Positions 55,301 to 64,000 of a DNA stretch of 64,000 nucleotides are shown piece after piece. The notes beneath the pieces are model-generated. The model had not been told where the DNA came from. It was given only the letters and a program-made list of their open reading frames with translations, and searched no databases. The position numbers and the translations under genes were made by a program. The DNA comes from Candidatus Phaeomarinobacter ectocarpi (lineage in GTDB: Bacteria; Pseudomonadota; Alphaproteobacteria; CGMCC-115125): positions 816,753 through 880,752 of the forward strand of contig NZ_HG966617.1 of NCBI RefSeq assembly GCF_000689395.1, in the 5' to 3' direction. Position 1 is the stretch's first letter. Every line of letters starts with the position of its first letter.

Positions 55301-56188
55301 CTATTTGGAATCCGGGTCAATCCCCAGCTCTTTGTGAGCTTCGGCGAGAAATTCTTTGTTCGGCGCGGGCGGTTTGAAATCGATGCCGGACCCAAGCGTG
55401 CGGATGATGGTGGAGATTGCAGCAATTCGCGCAAACTTCTTGTCGTTGGCAGGGATCACATACCAGGGCGCATCGGGTGCCGATGTTCGCCGCACCATTT
55501 CTTCAATCGCGTCTTCATAGGCCGCACGGCGGCTCCGGTTGCGCAAATCTTCCGGTGTAAGTTTCCATCGCTTGAGGGGATCATCAAGACGATCGCGAAA
55601 ACGCTGCGCCTGTTCTTCGTGGTCCACCTGCAGAAAAATCTTCACAAGGCGAAATCCATCGGCGGCCAGCGATGCTTCAAAGGCATTTATCTCGCTATAG
55701 GCACGCCCCCACTCTTCGCGGGTGGCAAAGTCCTCTACACGCTCCACCAGCACCCGTCCGTACCAGGAGCGGTCAAAGATGCCCAACTCCCCATTGGGCG
55801 GCAGCCGTCGCCAGAAGCGTTGAAGATAGTGTTCCTCCCGCTCGCGTTGGTCAGGCGCTGAAATGGGCCAGACACGAACAGCACGCGGGTCCATTACGCT
55901 GGTCAGTCTCCGGATGATGCCGCCCTTGCCTGCTGCATCCCAGCCTTCAAAAACAATGACGCCCTTGAGCTTGTTGTAGAGAAAGGCCAGCTGCAGTTCA
56001 CGCAGGTCGTCCTGCAGCGACTTCAGAATGTCGGCGTATTCGCTGCTCTCGACTGATGCACCGCCGGGCACCTCTGACAGCCTGAAGCCATTGGGCTGCC
56101 AGACGGCAAATAGATCCTCGTGATGAATGTCAGCATCCGCCCCATTCTCACCTGATGCATTGTCTGATTTGTTTTTCTTGGAAGCCAT
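55301..56188 (-). CDS. ppk2: Polyphosphate kinase 2
   Basis: PPK2 family (295 aa): phosphorylates nucleotides from polyphosphate. The Walker A is EGWDAAGKGG (81-90), the Walker B/lid FDRSWYGRV (138-146), and the segment EEHYLQRFWRRLP follows the family. One PPK2 domain, so one of the one-domain classes; the preference for ADP or AMP cannot be read. Preceded by three 17-bp tandem repeats. Confidence 0.92.
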   Translation of the reverse strand: MASKKNKSDNASGENGADADIHHEDLFAVWQPNGFRLSEVPGGASVESSEYADILKSLQDDLRELQLAFLYNKLKGVIVFEGWDAAGKGGIIRRLTSVMDPRAVRVWPISAPDQREREEHYLQRFWRRLPPNGELGIFDRSWYGRVLVERVEDFATREEWGRAYSEINAFEASLAADGFRLVKIFLQVDHEEQAQRFRDRLDDPLKRWKLTPEDLRNRSRRAAYEDAIEEMVRRTSAPDAPWYVIPANDKKFARIAAISTIIRTLGSGIDFKPPAPNKEFLAEAHKELGIDPDSK

Positions 56189-56206
56189 GTCTGGAAAGTC
56201 TCGCCC

Positions 56207-56257
56207 TGTCGTGTCCCGGGAAGTGTCATATCCCGGGAAATGTCGTAACCCGGCAAT
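56207..56257. repeat. Three 17-bp tandem repeats upstream of ppk2
   Basis: Units at 56207-56223, 56224-56240 and 56241-56257 differ at 3 to 4 bases each (consensus TGTCRTATCCCGGGAAR); the first two contain a TCCCGGGA palindrome. They sit 18-70 bp before the ppk2 start, in the promoter or leader. Confidence 0.7.
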
Positions 56258-56341
56258 TCATGCTGCACACGCAGTGCATCATGCTCCGATCAGTATGTCA
56301 CCTGATCTTGCACGCTGGCGACAGGATCGCCGTTTCGGCGT

Positions 56342-58018
56342 CTAGTGTGATGGAGAGGCAATGAGGCCATAGCCTCTGCCGACATTGTGCGCGCCGACAG
56401 CTGGCTCACTGGCTTCTTTGGGCAGCCACACCGTAGCGGTGGTGCCCTTGCCCAGCGTGCTGGCGAGTTCAACCGAGCCGCCGTGCAGTTCAATCAGCGA
56501 TTTCACGATCGGCAGGCCAAGACCTGTGCCCTGCTTGCCCGCCGCAAATGTGGAATCCACCTGTTCAAACGGGATCATCACCCGCCGCAGATCATTCGGG
56601 GCAATGCCAATGCCTGTATCGCTGACAATAAGGAGCGCCATGTCGCCCTTGTCCTCAAGGCGGACGGTTACCGATCCGCCTTCCTTGGTGAATTTGATCG
56701 CGTTTGACATGAGGTTCAGCACACACTGACGAATTGCCGTGTGGTCAGCATCCACCTCGCAATCGCCATCCGGCATTGCGACATCCACGGAAATGTTGCC
56801 GGCTTTGGCCTGGGGGGCCAGCAGGTCACCGCAGTCTTCTAGGATATCGCGCAGATCAAACGGGTTGTGAACAATTTCGTATCGACCGGCCTCGATCTTT
56901 GACAGATCAAGTATCTGATTGATCAGCGACAGAAGATGTCCGCCGGACGTATTGATCATCGAGGCATAATCGAGATAGCGCTCATTGCCCAGGCGACCGA
57001 ACAGCTCCTGCTCAAGGACTTCGGAAAAGCCGATGATTGAGTTGAGCGGTGTGCGCAGCTCGTGGCTCATGTTGCGCAGGAACGACGTCTTGCTTTCATT
57101 GGCCCGCTCGGCAGCTGATTTGGCCGAGTCGAGTTTCTCCGCCACGTCCACCAGGTTAGAGGCCTGGTCTTCGAGCTTGGCGCGGTTCATTTCCAGTTCC
57201 TGCACGGTGTATTGCAGGGTCCGTCCGCGCTCTATGAGCTGGCGTTCACGCTCCTTGAGCTCGGTAATGTCCGTATACACCGTGACCCGTCCGCCTTCGC
57301 GTGTGCGCCGGTCGCGCATCAGGAACCAGCGGCCATCCTTGTGGCGCAGTGTGCTCTGACCAACAGGCAGGCCGTGTTTTTCAACGCGTCGGGCAATCCA
57401 CTCATCAGGGTTTTCTCCATCATCAAAGACACCCGAATGTGCTGTCTCTGTCATGAAGGTCTTGAAGGTGGTCCCAGGCTTGAGCCGCTCTGATGTGGCG
57501 CGATGTAGACGTGCAAATACGCGGTTGTGGAGCACCAGCCGGTCTGCCTGATCCCAGATCGCAAAGCCGTCAGCCGTGCTTTCTATGGCCGCTTCAAACC
57601 GAAGCTGTGTCTGCATGAGGCTCGTCACATCGTTCCAGTGAACAATGGCACCGCCATCATCCATGGGGCGACATTTGACTTCCATCCAGCGACCGTCGGA
57701 CAGCCGTTCTATCCGAGGCGCATAGTCACGGGAGCGATGATGGGCAAGCGTGTCAGCAAGCCAGTTTTCCGGGTCACGGATGGCGCGCTCGCCTGCAAAC
57801 TCGCCGTTGTCCAGCAGAGTTTTGAGAATGTCCTCATAGGCGAGGCCTGAAATCTCATCCAGATGGTCAAACGTCCGGAAGATGAAACGGAAATGGTCAT
57901 TGCAATAGACCAGCCGGTCAGAGCCATCAAAAACGATGATCCCCACCCGCAGGCTGTCCAGCCCGTTTACCAGTGCCTCGATGCCCTCACGCGTACCAAC
58001 CGGCATTGGATGCCCCAA
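56342..58018 (-). CDS. Cytoplasmic PAS-PAS sensor histidine kinase
   Basis: 558 aa, no membrane segment. Two PAS-type domains at about 15-145 and 145-255, a coiled coil (about 255-310), then HisKA with the phosphoacceptor His319 in NMSHELRTPLNSIIGFSEV and the ATPase domain (NLMSNAIKF, DTGIGI, TGLGLPI). The RYLDYASMI-INTSGGHLL pattern is that of the PleC/DivJ group. Upstream of ppk2 on the same strand. Confidence 0.93.
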   Translation of the reverse strand: MGHPMPVGTREGIEALVNGLDSLRVGIIVFDGSDRLVYCNDHFRFIFRTFDHLDEISGLAYEDILKTLLDNGEFAGERAIRDPENWLADTLAHHRSRDYAPRIERLSDGRWMEVKCRPMDDGGAIVHWNDVTSLMQTQLRFEAAIESTADGFAIWDQADRLVLHNRVFARLHRATSERLKPGTTFKTFMTETAHSGVFDDGENPDEWIARRVEKHGLPVGQSTLRHKDGRWFLMRDRRTREGGRVTVYTDITELKERERQLIERGRTLQYTVQELEMNRAKLEDQASNLVDVAEKLDSAKSAAERANESKTSFLRNMSHELRTPLNSIIGFSEVLEQELFGRLGNERYLDYASMINTSGGHLLSLINQILDLSKIEAGRYEIVHNPFDLRDILEDCGDLLAPQAKAGNISVDVAMPDGDCEVDADHTAIRQCVLNLMSNAIKFTKEGGSVTVRLEDKGDMALLIVSDTGIGIAPNDLRRVMIPFEQVDSTFAAGKQGTGLGLPIVKSLIELHGGSVELASTLGKGTTATVWLPKEASEPAVGAHNVGRGYGLIASPSH

Positions 58019-58111
58019 ATTGCCCTAACAATCGGGTCAAACTGACCCGGGGCGAGAATAGGCAGAACGAAGTTAGGAAATCGTTTGCGCTATTTCTGGC
58101 TGACAGGACGC

Positions 58112-58141
58112 AAAAAAGGCGGCTTTTGAGAAAGCCGCCTT
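58112..58141 (-). terminator. Rho-independent terminator of the lipoprotein gene
   Basis: Perfect 11-bp stem (58116-58126 with 58131-58141) with a 4-nt loop and, on the minus strand, six T (58112-58117). It lies 33 bp past the stop codon. Confidence 0.88.
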
Positions 58142-58173
58142 CTTGGTGGATCCGTAACGGATCGCAGTAGCTG

Positions 58174-59259
58174 TTACTTGGCAGCAGCCGGAAGATATGT
58201 CGCCCAGCAATAGGCAATCTCGTTCACTGCGTGTTTGCCCGTGCAATAGGCTTCTTCTGACGGGAAGTGGGCCGCGGCAAGGCACTGGTTGAGATTGAGG
58301 CGGGCAAACCGTGTGCACCGTGAAAGGTCGCGGTTCTGCACCAGGGAAACAGTCGCGCTTGCTTCGGATTCTTCAAGGGCAATATGTCCGGCAATAGCCA
58401 GAATACGCTGCATCACGGGTGCTGCGGCCTGTGCTTCGGTCACACCGGCCAGCTCGGCAAGAATACCGCCGAAGCCCATGTTCTCAATTTCAGCGGCCGC
58501 AAACTGCGGATCAACCGAGAACGGCACAACCGGCTCATAGCTGCCCCAGCGGGTGCGCTGAAACTCAACAGCCGTGGTGAGGAAGCGCTGACCAAGGCCG
58601 GTCAGTTTCTGGTAGGCGTCCGCGGCGTCAGCAACCACAGCGGAGCGCGCTTTCTGAGAGCCTGCAAACATCCATACGCCGGTGCCTGACTTGAGGCGGG
58701 TCAAAACAGCCTGTTTGCCGTCACGCGCCACAGCTGCCTTCAAGGCAGCAACAAATTCCGGCTGAGCAGCAGCAAGAAAGGCGCTGTTGGCAACCCAGCC
58801 TTCGCCGAGTTTGGCAGGATCGTGTGGACGAAGAGAGTCGAGTGCGGCCCGCACGTCCCGGGGCGCCTTGAACTTGCGGTTCGCCAGATCATCGATCGCC
58901 GCATCAAAGGCGCGATAGGCCGCGGCCTTTTCGACAAGGCCCTGTGGACCTTCCAGCGGCGCTGCCCGGCGGGCGTCTGACCGTGTGACTGTGTCCAGCG
59001 GCTTGCCGGCAATGGCGGGCTTTGCGCGCGGAATGGGGACAATCGTCCCGTCTGAAAGAACAACCGGCGCACTGGCAATCTGATACGGCTCAACCACCGG
59101 CGCGGCAGCTGCAACTGGCTGGGCCTGCACAGCATTGATGTTTGGTGGGCTGTCGCCGAGGCAGCCCGCAAGAGCGAGCCCGAGCCCTGTAACAGCCATA
59201 ATCCCGGCCGTTTTTCTCAGAAGGGCATTGCCAAAGGCGCCTGTGGTGGTGTCAGCCAT
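58174..59259 (-). CDS. Lipoprotein of unknown function
   Basis: 361 aa. A lipoprotein signal with lipobox LALAGC (acylated Cys near residue 33) precedes a Pro/Ala-rich stretch and an alpha-helical domain. Conserved-looking Cys and Trp lie at the end (CTRFARLNLNQCLAAAHFPS, and CTGK, YCWATYLP). No family recognised. ATG 59259, GGGGACG about 6 nt upstream; an ATG five codons earlier is possible. Confidence 0.75.
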   Translation of the reverse strand: MADTTTGAFGNALLRKTAGIMAVTGLGLALAGCLGDSPPNINAVQAQPVAAAAPVVEPYQIASAPVVLSDGTIVPIPRAKPAIAGKPLDTVTRSDARRAAPLEGPQGLVEKAAAYRAFDAAIDDLANRKFKAPRDVRAALDSLRPHDPAKLGEGWVANSAFLAAAQPEFVAALKAAVARDGKQAVLTRLKSGTGVWMFAGSQKARSAVVADAADAYQKLTGLGQRFLTTAVEFQRTRWGSYEPVVPFSVDPQFAAAEIENMGFGGILAELAGVTEAQAAAPVMQRILAIAGHIALEESEASATVSLVQNRDLSRCTRFARLNLNQCLAAAHFPSEEAYCTGKHAVNEIAYCWATYLPAAAK

Positions 59260-59727
59260 GTGTTTCGTCCCCAATACTGGTCTTCGGCGGCAGCGACAGC
59301 GCCCGCAGACCTGGAAATCAATTACCAGTCGTCCCCAAAAGTGCCTGATCTGTCCCCTTCGGCATCATGTGCCTTGGATTTTGGGGCCGCGCATAAGCGA
59401 TGACTGCGCGAAAATTCCCAATAATGTGCCAGATCGGAGCACCCGTCAGAGTCCCATTAAGACTTCTGCAACGGACGTGCCCAACCCTAAGCCGACGCGG
59501 TCCGCGTTGCAATGCGGCAAGTCCGTCCGCAGCGTGATTCCGGGCAGGTTTCTGGCCCGGCATTTGATTCAAATCCAACGGGAATTCTCAAGGTTTCCCC
59601 TTCTTTAACCCTCACGAGCCACACTGGCACCATTCATTGTGCCACCGCGCCCGCGGCGTGGGCTGGCAGCGGACATAGTTAATGCGAAACCGGGGCAATC
59701 CCCCAAAACTTGTGTGAGGATTCGAGC
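59260..59727. other. 468-bp intergenic region without a credible gene
   Basis: The gap separates the divergent lipoprotein and kinase genes. I see no conserved reading frame, RNA or repeat in it. The promoters of both genes must be here but no clear -35/-10 pair stands out. Confidence 0.6.
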
Positions 59728-61419
59728 GTGCAGATTGCTGACTGGCAGGTGCATCTAAGCGTGCGCGGACGACCGCGGCAGATGCGGCGTCATGCGTCCT
59801 TCATCAAGCAGCATCTCAGCGGTGGGGCCCTGGGTCTTGCCGGCGGTATCCTGTTCGCTGTTGTAACCGGCGGCATCGACCTGTTTGCGGTGGGGGCTTT
59901 TGCGCTTCTTGGCGCCACAGCTTTGCCGGGTCTCTTCTTGCGTGCGACGGGTCAACTGGCAGCGTCATACGCCCTGTCTTCCACGTTCTTTGCCATTCTG
60001 GTCGGCTGGCTGTGCCTGTGGACGGGCGGCGTGGATTCCCCGGCCATATTCTGGCTCGCGATCGTGCCCATGGAAGCCGCGCTGTCAGCAAACCGCCGAA
60101 GCGCGATCACGGCTGCAGCCATCTCGTCCATTATTTTCTCATGCCTTGTCTGGATGTCTCTGGCATCCAGCCTGCCGCCCGCACACTTGCCGGGCATTGA
60201 TCCATTCCTGACGCGCATGGTGTCGATCGTTGCGGCAATCGTTTACGCCTGCGCCCTCGCAATGCGGACCCAGGAAGCCTATCAGCGTGCGGAAGATGCA
60301 GCCGACAACGAAGAAGCGCGCTACCGCATGGTCGCAGACAACGCCAGTGACCTGATCACCCGTCACTCGATTGACGGCACGGTGCTGTTCGCAACACCCG
60401 CCAGCCGCCGCCTGCTGAACGTGTCACCGGACAAACTCATCGGCCGCCGCCTATCTGACGTTGCCGGCACCAGCTATGCCGAGGCAATTACCGACGCCTT
60501 CACAAACGCGCTGCGCAATGGCGGCGAGGCAACCGTTGAATTCGCCGTGACCAATGATGACGGCACGACGCGCTATCTGGAGACACGTCTGCGCGCAACG
60601 GGAACAGCTATTGATATCAGCCTCATCGCTGTGACCCGCGACGTCACGGATCGTCAGGAAGCGCAACTGGTCATGGAAGAAGCGCGTGACATGGCTGAAT
60701 CTGCCAGCCGCACCAAATCAGCCTTCTTGCGCAGCATGAGCCATGAGCTGCGCACGCCGCTCAACTCAATCATCGGATTCGCGCAGGTGATCCGTGATCA
60801 GTCCTTTGGTCCCATCGGCAATGGCCGGTATTCCGACTATGCGGACATGATCGGCGATAGCGGCAAGACACTGTTGCGCATTGTGACCGATGTCCTGCGC
60901 ATGTCGGAAATAGAAGCCGGCAATGTGGAAATGGATGTGGAGGAAACCCGCCTCCTGCCGATAGCCGATGGCGCCATTCGCACGCTTGAGCCTCAGGCTC
61001 GCCATGGGCGTGTCGTCATCATCAACCACGTGTCCGAAGATTTGCCCCTTGCCCTTGCCGATGCGCGGGCGGCTGGCCAGGCCGTCAACGGCATTCTCGC
61101 AAATGCCATTCAGTACTCAGCCCTGGGCGATAGCATCGATATTGAAGCCGGGTCTGATGACCTGAGCGTATGGCTGGAAATCAAGGACAATGGTCCCGGG
61201 ATTCCGGCAAGAGACATCGACCGGCTCATGCGCCCGTTTGAACGCACCGGCGGCAGCCTTGAAGGCCGCCCGTCCGGCGCAGGCGTCGGGCTGGCAATCG
61301 CCAAGGCCCTGACCGAACTGCAGCGTGGTGGCTTCTCCATCCGTTCGCAGGAGGGCGAGGGCACAACCGTACGTCTGGCGTTTCCGCGCGCCCGCATGGC
61401 ACGTCGCCGCTCCGCCTGA
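59728..61419 (+). CDS. Membrane sensor histidine kinase with PAS domain
   Basis: 563 aa. Five to six hydrophobic segments (about 35-190), a PAS domain (about 200-315), then HisKA with His339 in SMSHELRTPLNSIIGFAQV and an ATPase domain (NAIQYS, IKDNGPGIP, GAGVGLAIAKAL). It belongs to the same PleC/DivJ-like group as the gene at 56342. GTG start with GTGAGGA about 7 nt before it. Confidence 0.9.
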   Translation: MQIADWQVHLSVRGRPRQMRRHASFIKQHLSGGALGLAGGILFAVVTGGIDLFAVGAFALLGATALPGLFLRATGQLAASYALSSTFFAILVGWLCLWTGGVDSPAIFWLAIVPMEAALSANRRSAITAAAISSIIFSCLVWMSLASSLPPAHLPGIDPFLTRMVSIVAAIVYACALAMRTQEAYQRAEDAADNEEARYRMVADNASDLITRHSIDGTVLFATPASRRLLNVSPDKLIGRRLSDVAGTSYAEAITDAFTNALRNGGEATVEFAVTNDDGTTRYLETRLRATGTAIDISLIAVTRDVTDRQEAQLVMEEARDMAESASRTKSAFLRSMSHELRTPLNSIIGFAQVIRDQSFGPIGNGRYSDYADMIGDSGKTLLRIVTDVLRMSEIEAGNVEMDVEETRLLPIADGAIRTLEPQARHGRVVIINHVSEDLPLALADARAAGQAVNGILANAIQYSALGDSIDIEAGSDDLSVWLEIKDNGPGIPARDIDRLMRPFERTGGSLEGRPSGAGVGLAIAKALTELQRGGFSIRSQEGEGTTVRLAFPRARMARRRSA

Positions 61420-61494
61420 TCTGTCAGGGCGCGTCAGACCGGATACTCAATCTCTTCATCCCTTGCCGCAGCCGCCACGCAAAGGCACTGTGCC

Positions 61495-61896
61495 GTGATG
61501 CAACCACGACTGAGATCAGATCTGCGGGTTCAGGCAATCATGCGCCGTGCAACCAGCGCAGGCGCCTTTACAGCAATTGTCCAAAAGGGCCACGAAGCTG
61601 CCGGCGCTGTATTCGTGAAGGCCGCATTGCCGGATCGTACGGTCCGGGTCTTTGGCCCGGCACCCGGACCCGGCACGGACGATGACGGCCACCCGCGCTG
61701 GATGTGCGTGACAGGTGCAACGCCGGTGGCCGAAATGGATGCCGACACCTATCTCGCGCGTTACGCCAAATCGGACCCGGATTTATGGATTGTGGAAATA
61801 GAATCCGGCGACGGTGAAGCCTGTCTGGATGGCGTCGTCATTGACGAAACACCCGCGCAGACAGACCCCCTCATCACGCAGATTTTTGGTCCCTAG
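61495..61896 (+). CDS. DUF1491-family protein
   Basis: 133 aa. RLRSDLRVQAIMRRATSAGA, then ARYAKSDPDLWIVEIESGDG, are family hallmarks. Cytoplasmic, function unknown. GTG at 61495 or the directly following ATG; start not settled. It is convergent with the next gene. Confidence 0.82.
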   Translation: MMQPRLRSDLRVQAIMRRATSAGAFTAIVQKGHEAAGAVFVKAALPDRTVRVFGPAPGPGTDDDGHPRWMCVTGATPVAEMDADTYLARYAKSDPDLWIVEIESGDGEACLDGVVIDETPAQTDPLITQIFGP

Positions 61897-61910
61897 CCGT
61901 CGGACCCAAA

Positions 61911-62129
61911 TTATGGCCGCATGAACGCGATGCCGTCGCCGGCATCCATGTTCTCAGCCGCCGCCATCAATTCGCTGGCGATATCATCAGGCTGCCGGTC
62001 CATCCGGTAGAGCTTGATGACCTGGTCAAACAGCACCCGCGCGACCGAGTCACGCGGATGTCCGGTTTCAGCGGCTTCGTCGAGGGCTGCCTGAACGTGC
62101 TTTTCAACAATTTCTCGAGCGGTTGCCAT
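61911..62129 (-). CDS. Small helical protein of unknown function
   Basis: 72 aa, soluble, largely helical and acidic. The ATG at 62129 has AAGGAGA 7 nt before it, a strong ribosome-binding site that supports it as a real gene. No known motif. Confidence 0.7.
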   Translation of the reverse strand: MATAREIVEKHVQAALDEAAETGHPRDSVARVLFDQVIKLYRMDRQPDDIASELMAAAENMDAGDGIAFMRP

Positions 62130-62360
62130 GGTGGTCTCCTTCAATCGGAATTTGGTCAATAAATCAGTTTCACGACCAGTATAGCCGCGCGGAAAGAGGG
62201 GCAGCGATGATCAAGGTCAAACCAGCAATGCACAAACCTGCAACGCATATGGCGGCAGCTTGAGGCGCAGGCCAAAACCGCGCTATCAGGGGCTCCCTCG
62301 AATGCATCTGGCAGTGCCCCTGGCAGCGCAAAGCCCAACCGGAAGAAAAGAACACCCCAT

Positions 62361-63512
62361 ATGGTGCAGGAACTCGCAGCAAATTTCTGGTCAGTTTTGG
62401 TCAACTTCTGGACTGACGGTGTGCTGGGGATCGATTTCACGCGATTGCTGATCGTCGCGGGAATTCTGATTTTCTTCTATGTGCTGCGCGGACTGTTCGC
62501 CCGCATAGTTCTGGTCACCGTCCGCCAATGGGCCAAAAACACCGACACCAATTTTGACGACATGGTGATTGAAGCAGTCAGCCCATCCCTCAAGCTCCTG
62601 GTGGTGACGGTTGGTGTCTTCACTGCCGGGCAGTATCTGGCGCTCGAGGGCATCGGTGGCGTCATTATCGACAATCTGGTCCGGTCCATGGTGGCGGTGG
62701 CATTCTTCTGGGCGCTGTACAACATCACCAAGCCGTTGACCCTGGTCTTTAAGCGTCTTGAGGCCGTGTTGACGCGCGAGATGGTAGACTGGCTGATCAC
62801 TGCCACGCGCATTGGCGTGGTTCTGCTGGGCCTTGCCACCAGCCTTCAGATCTGGGGCATTCAGGTTGCCCCGTTGATTGCAGGCCTGGGCCTGTTCGGT
62901 GTCGCTGTCGCTCTGGGCGCACAGGATTTGTTCAAGAACCTGCTGGCCGGCCTGTCCATCCTGGTTGAAAAGCGGTTTGGCGTTGGCGATTGGGTGATGG
63001 TTGATGGCGTTGTAGAAGGCACGGTTGAGCAGATCGGGTTCCGGTCAACGCGCATTCGCCGGTTTGACAAGGCCCCTGTGTATGTTCCGAACACGGAGTT
63101 CGCGGACAGCGCGGTGACAAATTTCTCAGCCATGACCCATCGCCGCATCTACTGGAAGATCGGTATTGAATACAGCGCGTCCAAGGATCAGCTGCAGCAG
63201 GTCCGCAATGGCATTGAGGCGTACGTACTGAACAATGAGGATTTTGCCAAACCGCCGGAAGTGCCGCTGTTTGTGCGCATAGATGCCTTCAACGACAGCT
63301 CGATCGACATCATGCTCTACTGTTTCACCCGGACGACCGTATGGGGCGAGTGGCTTGAGATAAAAGAGCAGCTGGCTCTGGCAATCAAAGGCATCGTGGA
63401 AGGCGCGGGCACTGGCTTTGCCTTCCCATCCACCTCTATCTATCTGGAAAGTCTGCCCGCCGGTGCGCCGGAGATCTTTGAGCCGCCCAAGCAGGTGGGC
63501 ACAGACGCCTGA
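62361..63512 (+). CDS. MscS-family mechanosensitive channel
   Basis: 383 aa with about four to five hydrophobic segments. The pore helix and loop are ALGAQDLFKNLLAGLSIL, and the beta domain has VGDWVMVDGVVEGTVEQIGF. Such channels release solutes on hypo-osmotic shock. The ATG at 62361 starts in a gap with no strong ribosome-binding site. The first 230 bp of gap hold nothing else I can support. Confidence 0.9.
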   Translation: MVQELAANFWSVLVNFWTDGVLGIDFTRLLIVAGILIFFYVLRGLFARIVLVTVRQWAKNTDTNFDDMVIEAVSPSLKLLVVTVGVFTAGQYLALEGIGGVIIDNLVRSMVAVAFFWALYNITKPLTLVFKRLEAVLTREMVDWLITATRIGVVLLGLATSLQIWGIQVAPLIAGLGLFGVAVALGAQDLFKNLLAGLSILVEKRFGVGDWVMVDGVVEGTVEQIGFRSTRIRRFDKAPVYVPNTEFADSAVTNFSAMTHRRIYWKIGIEYSASKDQLQQVRNGIEAYVLNNEDFAKPPEVPLFVRIDAFNDSSIDIMLYCFTRTTVWGEWLEIKEQLALAIKGIVEGAGTGFAFPSTSIYLESLPAGAPEIFEPPKQVGTDA

Positions 63513-63535
63513 CGGGGCGGGATTGCAGGATCAGT

Positions 63536-64000
63536 CTAACTGGCCTGTCGCGTATCACCCGCATCATCAGCGTCAGCGAGCTCCGCACCGGCAAACAGCA
63601 CCTGCCAGAACCCGAGCAGTCTTTCGGCAGAAGCGTCATCTAGCGTCTCAAAGGCAGACATGAGGTCAAACGTCTGATCCGTAGATCGCTGGGCGCCGTC
63701 TTCTCCCAGACGCACGAGCGTTGAGAAAGTGGAGCGCGCAAATCGTGCCGCGCGGCAGGCGACCATGAGCGCAAATCCGCTTCTTTCAGCCATGATGGCT
63801 TCCCCGGTTGCGCGATCAATATCTGTCAGCTTGTCGAGGCAGGCATAGAACCGATCCATGTCTCCATCGCGCAAGAGCCTGACCACAAGTGGCTCCTTCA
63901 ATTCATGGCGGCTGTATTTTTGCACCGCATAAGATGCTGCCTCTTCCGGGTGAGGCGAGGCCTTGCCTTCGGCCATACCAATTGCCGCTGCAGCTTCAAT
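63536..64000 (-). CDS. DUF2336-like protein, C-terminal part
   Basis: The frame stays open to the right edge, so the N-terminus is outside. The visible about 155 residues (LVVRLLRDGDMDRFYACLDKL, EAIMAERSGFALMVACRAAR; both cited within limits as LLRDGDMDRFYACLDKL and EAIMAERSGFALMVACRAA) resemble the C-terminal part of DUF2336 proteins, of which a full-length relative lies at 42734. An in-frame ATG at 63976 is inside the gene, not the start. Confidence 0.6.
   Translation of the reverse strand: MEAAAAIGMAEGKASPHPEEAASYAVQKYSRHELKEPLVVRLLRDGDMDRFYACLDKLTDIDRATGEAIMAERSGFALMVACRAARFARSTFSTLVRLGEDGAQRSTDQTFDLMSAFETLDDASAERLLGFWQVLFAGAELADADDAGDTRQAS

Noticed and set aside
59260-59727. Small coding frames in the 468-bp gap
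   Set aside because: Frames of 80 to 150 codons exist, but they overlap each other and the lipoprotein start, and their translations are low-information and lack ribosome-binding sites.

Overview
The window is an ordinary, densely coded stretch of a high-GC alphaproteobacterial chromosome (roughly 60% G+C by eye). The family-level content points to a free-living, probably marine or soil, Rhizobiales/Parvibaculaceae-like organism; that placement is inference. Indicators are two DUF2336 genes, DUF1491, a stand-alone DnaA domain IV gene followed by DUF6456, PAS_5 proteins, and PleC/DivJ-type kinases. I see no rRNA, tRNA, CRISPR array, transposase, integrase or prophage structure.

Layout. 1-4.6 kb: the end of a HupE/UreJ-like membrane gene, malate synthase G (glyoxylate shunt) with a strong terminator, and a Baeyer-Villiger monooxygenase with its own terminator. 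4.7-6.5 kb: divergent mobA and moaA (molybdenum cofactor). 6.5-10.2 kb: a hybrid histidine kinase convergent with a NarL-type regulator, then an S1C protease without a visible export signal. 10.2-14.9 kb: two tandem PAS_5 paralogues, then an acetolactate-synthase-like TPP enzyme and an aldehyde dehydrogenase. 14.9-17.3 kb: an overlapping O-antigen ligase-like / WecA-like pair. 17.2-24.9 kb: glutaryl-CoA dehydrogenase, two LysR regulators, an NAD(P)-binding epimerase-like protein, an epoxide-hydrolase-like enzyme and two nitronate monooxygenases. 24.9-26.2 kb: palindromic intergenic repeats around an EamA transporter.

26.2-38.9 kb: two serine beta-lactamase-like hydrolases, a GH5 glycosidase, an AT-richer DUF2513 gene, oligopeptidase B, MsrB, MaoC, an OmpA-like protein, ChaC, and an acyl-CoA synthetase divergent from an enoyl-CoA hydratase. 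38.9-46 kb: two paralogous MFS exporters, small exported proteins, a DUF2336 protein, a RelE-like/HTH toxin-antitoxin-like pair and an HSL-type esterase. 46-49.4 kb: a Rieske oxygenase, a bicarbonate transporter with its PII-like partner (sbtA-sbtB), and a GNAT enzyme with a histone-H1-like tail.

49.4-64 kb: a large unrecognised secreted Cys-rich protein, an XRE regulator divergent from the DnaA-domain-IV/DUF6456 operon, DUF4345-like, sufE, DUF5330-like, polyphosphate kinase 2 with 17-bp tandem repeats upstream, two sensor kinases, an unrecognised lipoprotein, DUF1491, an MscS channel, and the C-terminal part of a second DUF2336 protein.

Together the genes describe an aerobic heterotroph that oxidises lipids, ketones and aromatic or dicarboxylic acids (BVMO, GcdH, acyl-CoA ligase, enoyl-CoA hydratase, MaoC, Rieske oxygenase, glyoxylate shunt), with many sensory proteins. 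No single large new system is evident. The most unusual items are the SbtAB pair without carboxysome genes here, the H1-tailed acetyltransferase, the DnaA-IV/DUF6456 operon with operator-like palindromes, the RelE-like pair with an extended antitoxin, and several intergenic repeat or hairpin structures.
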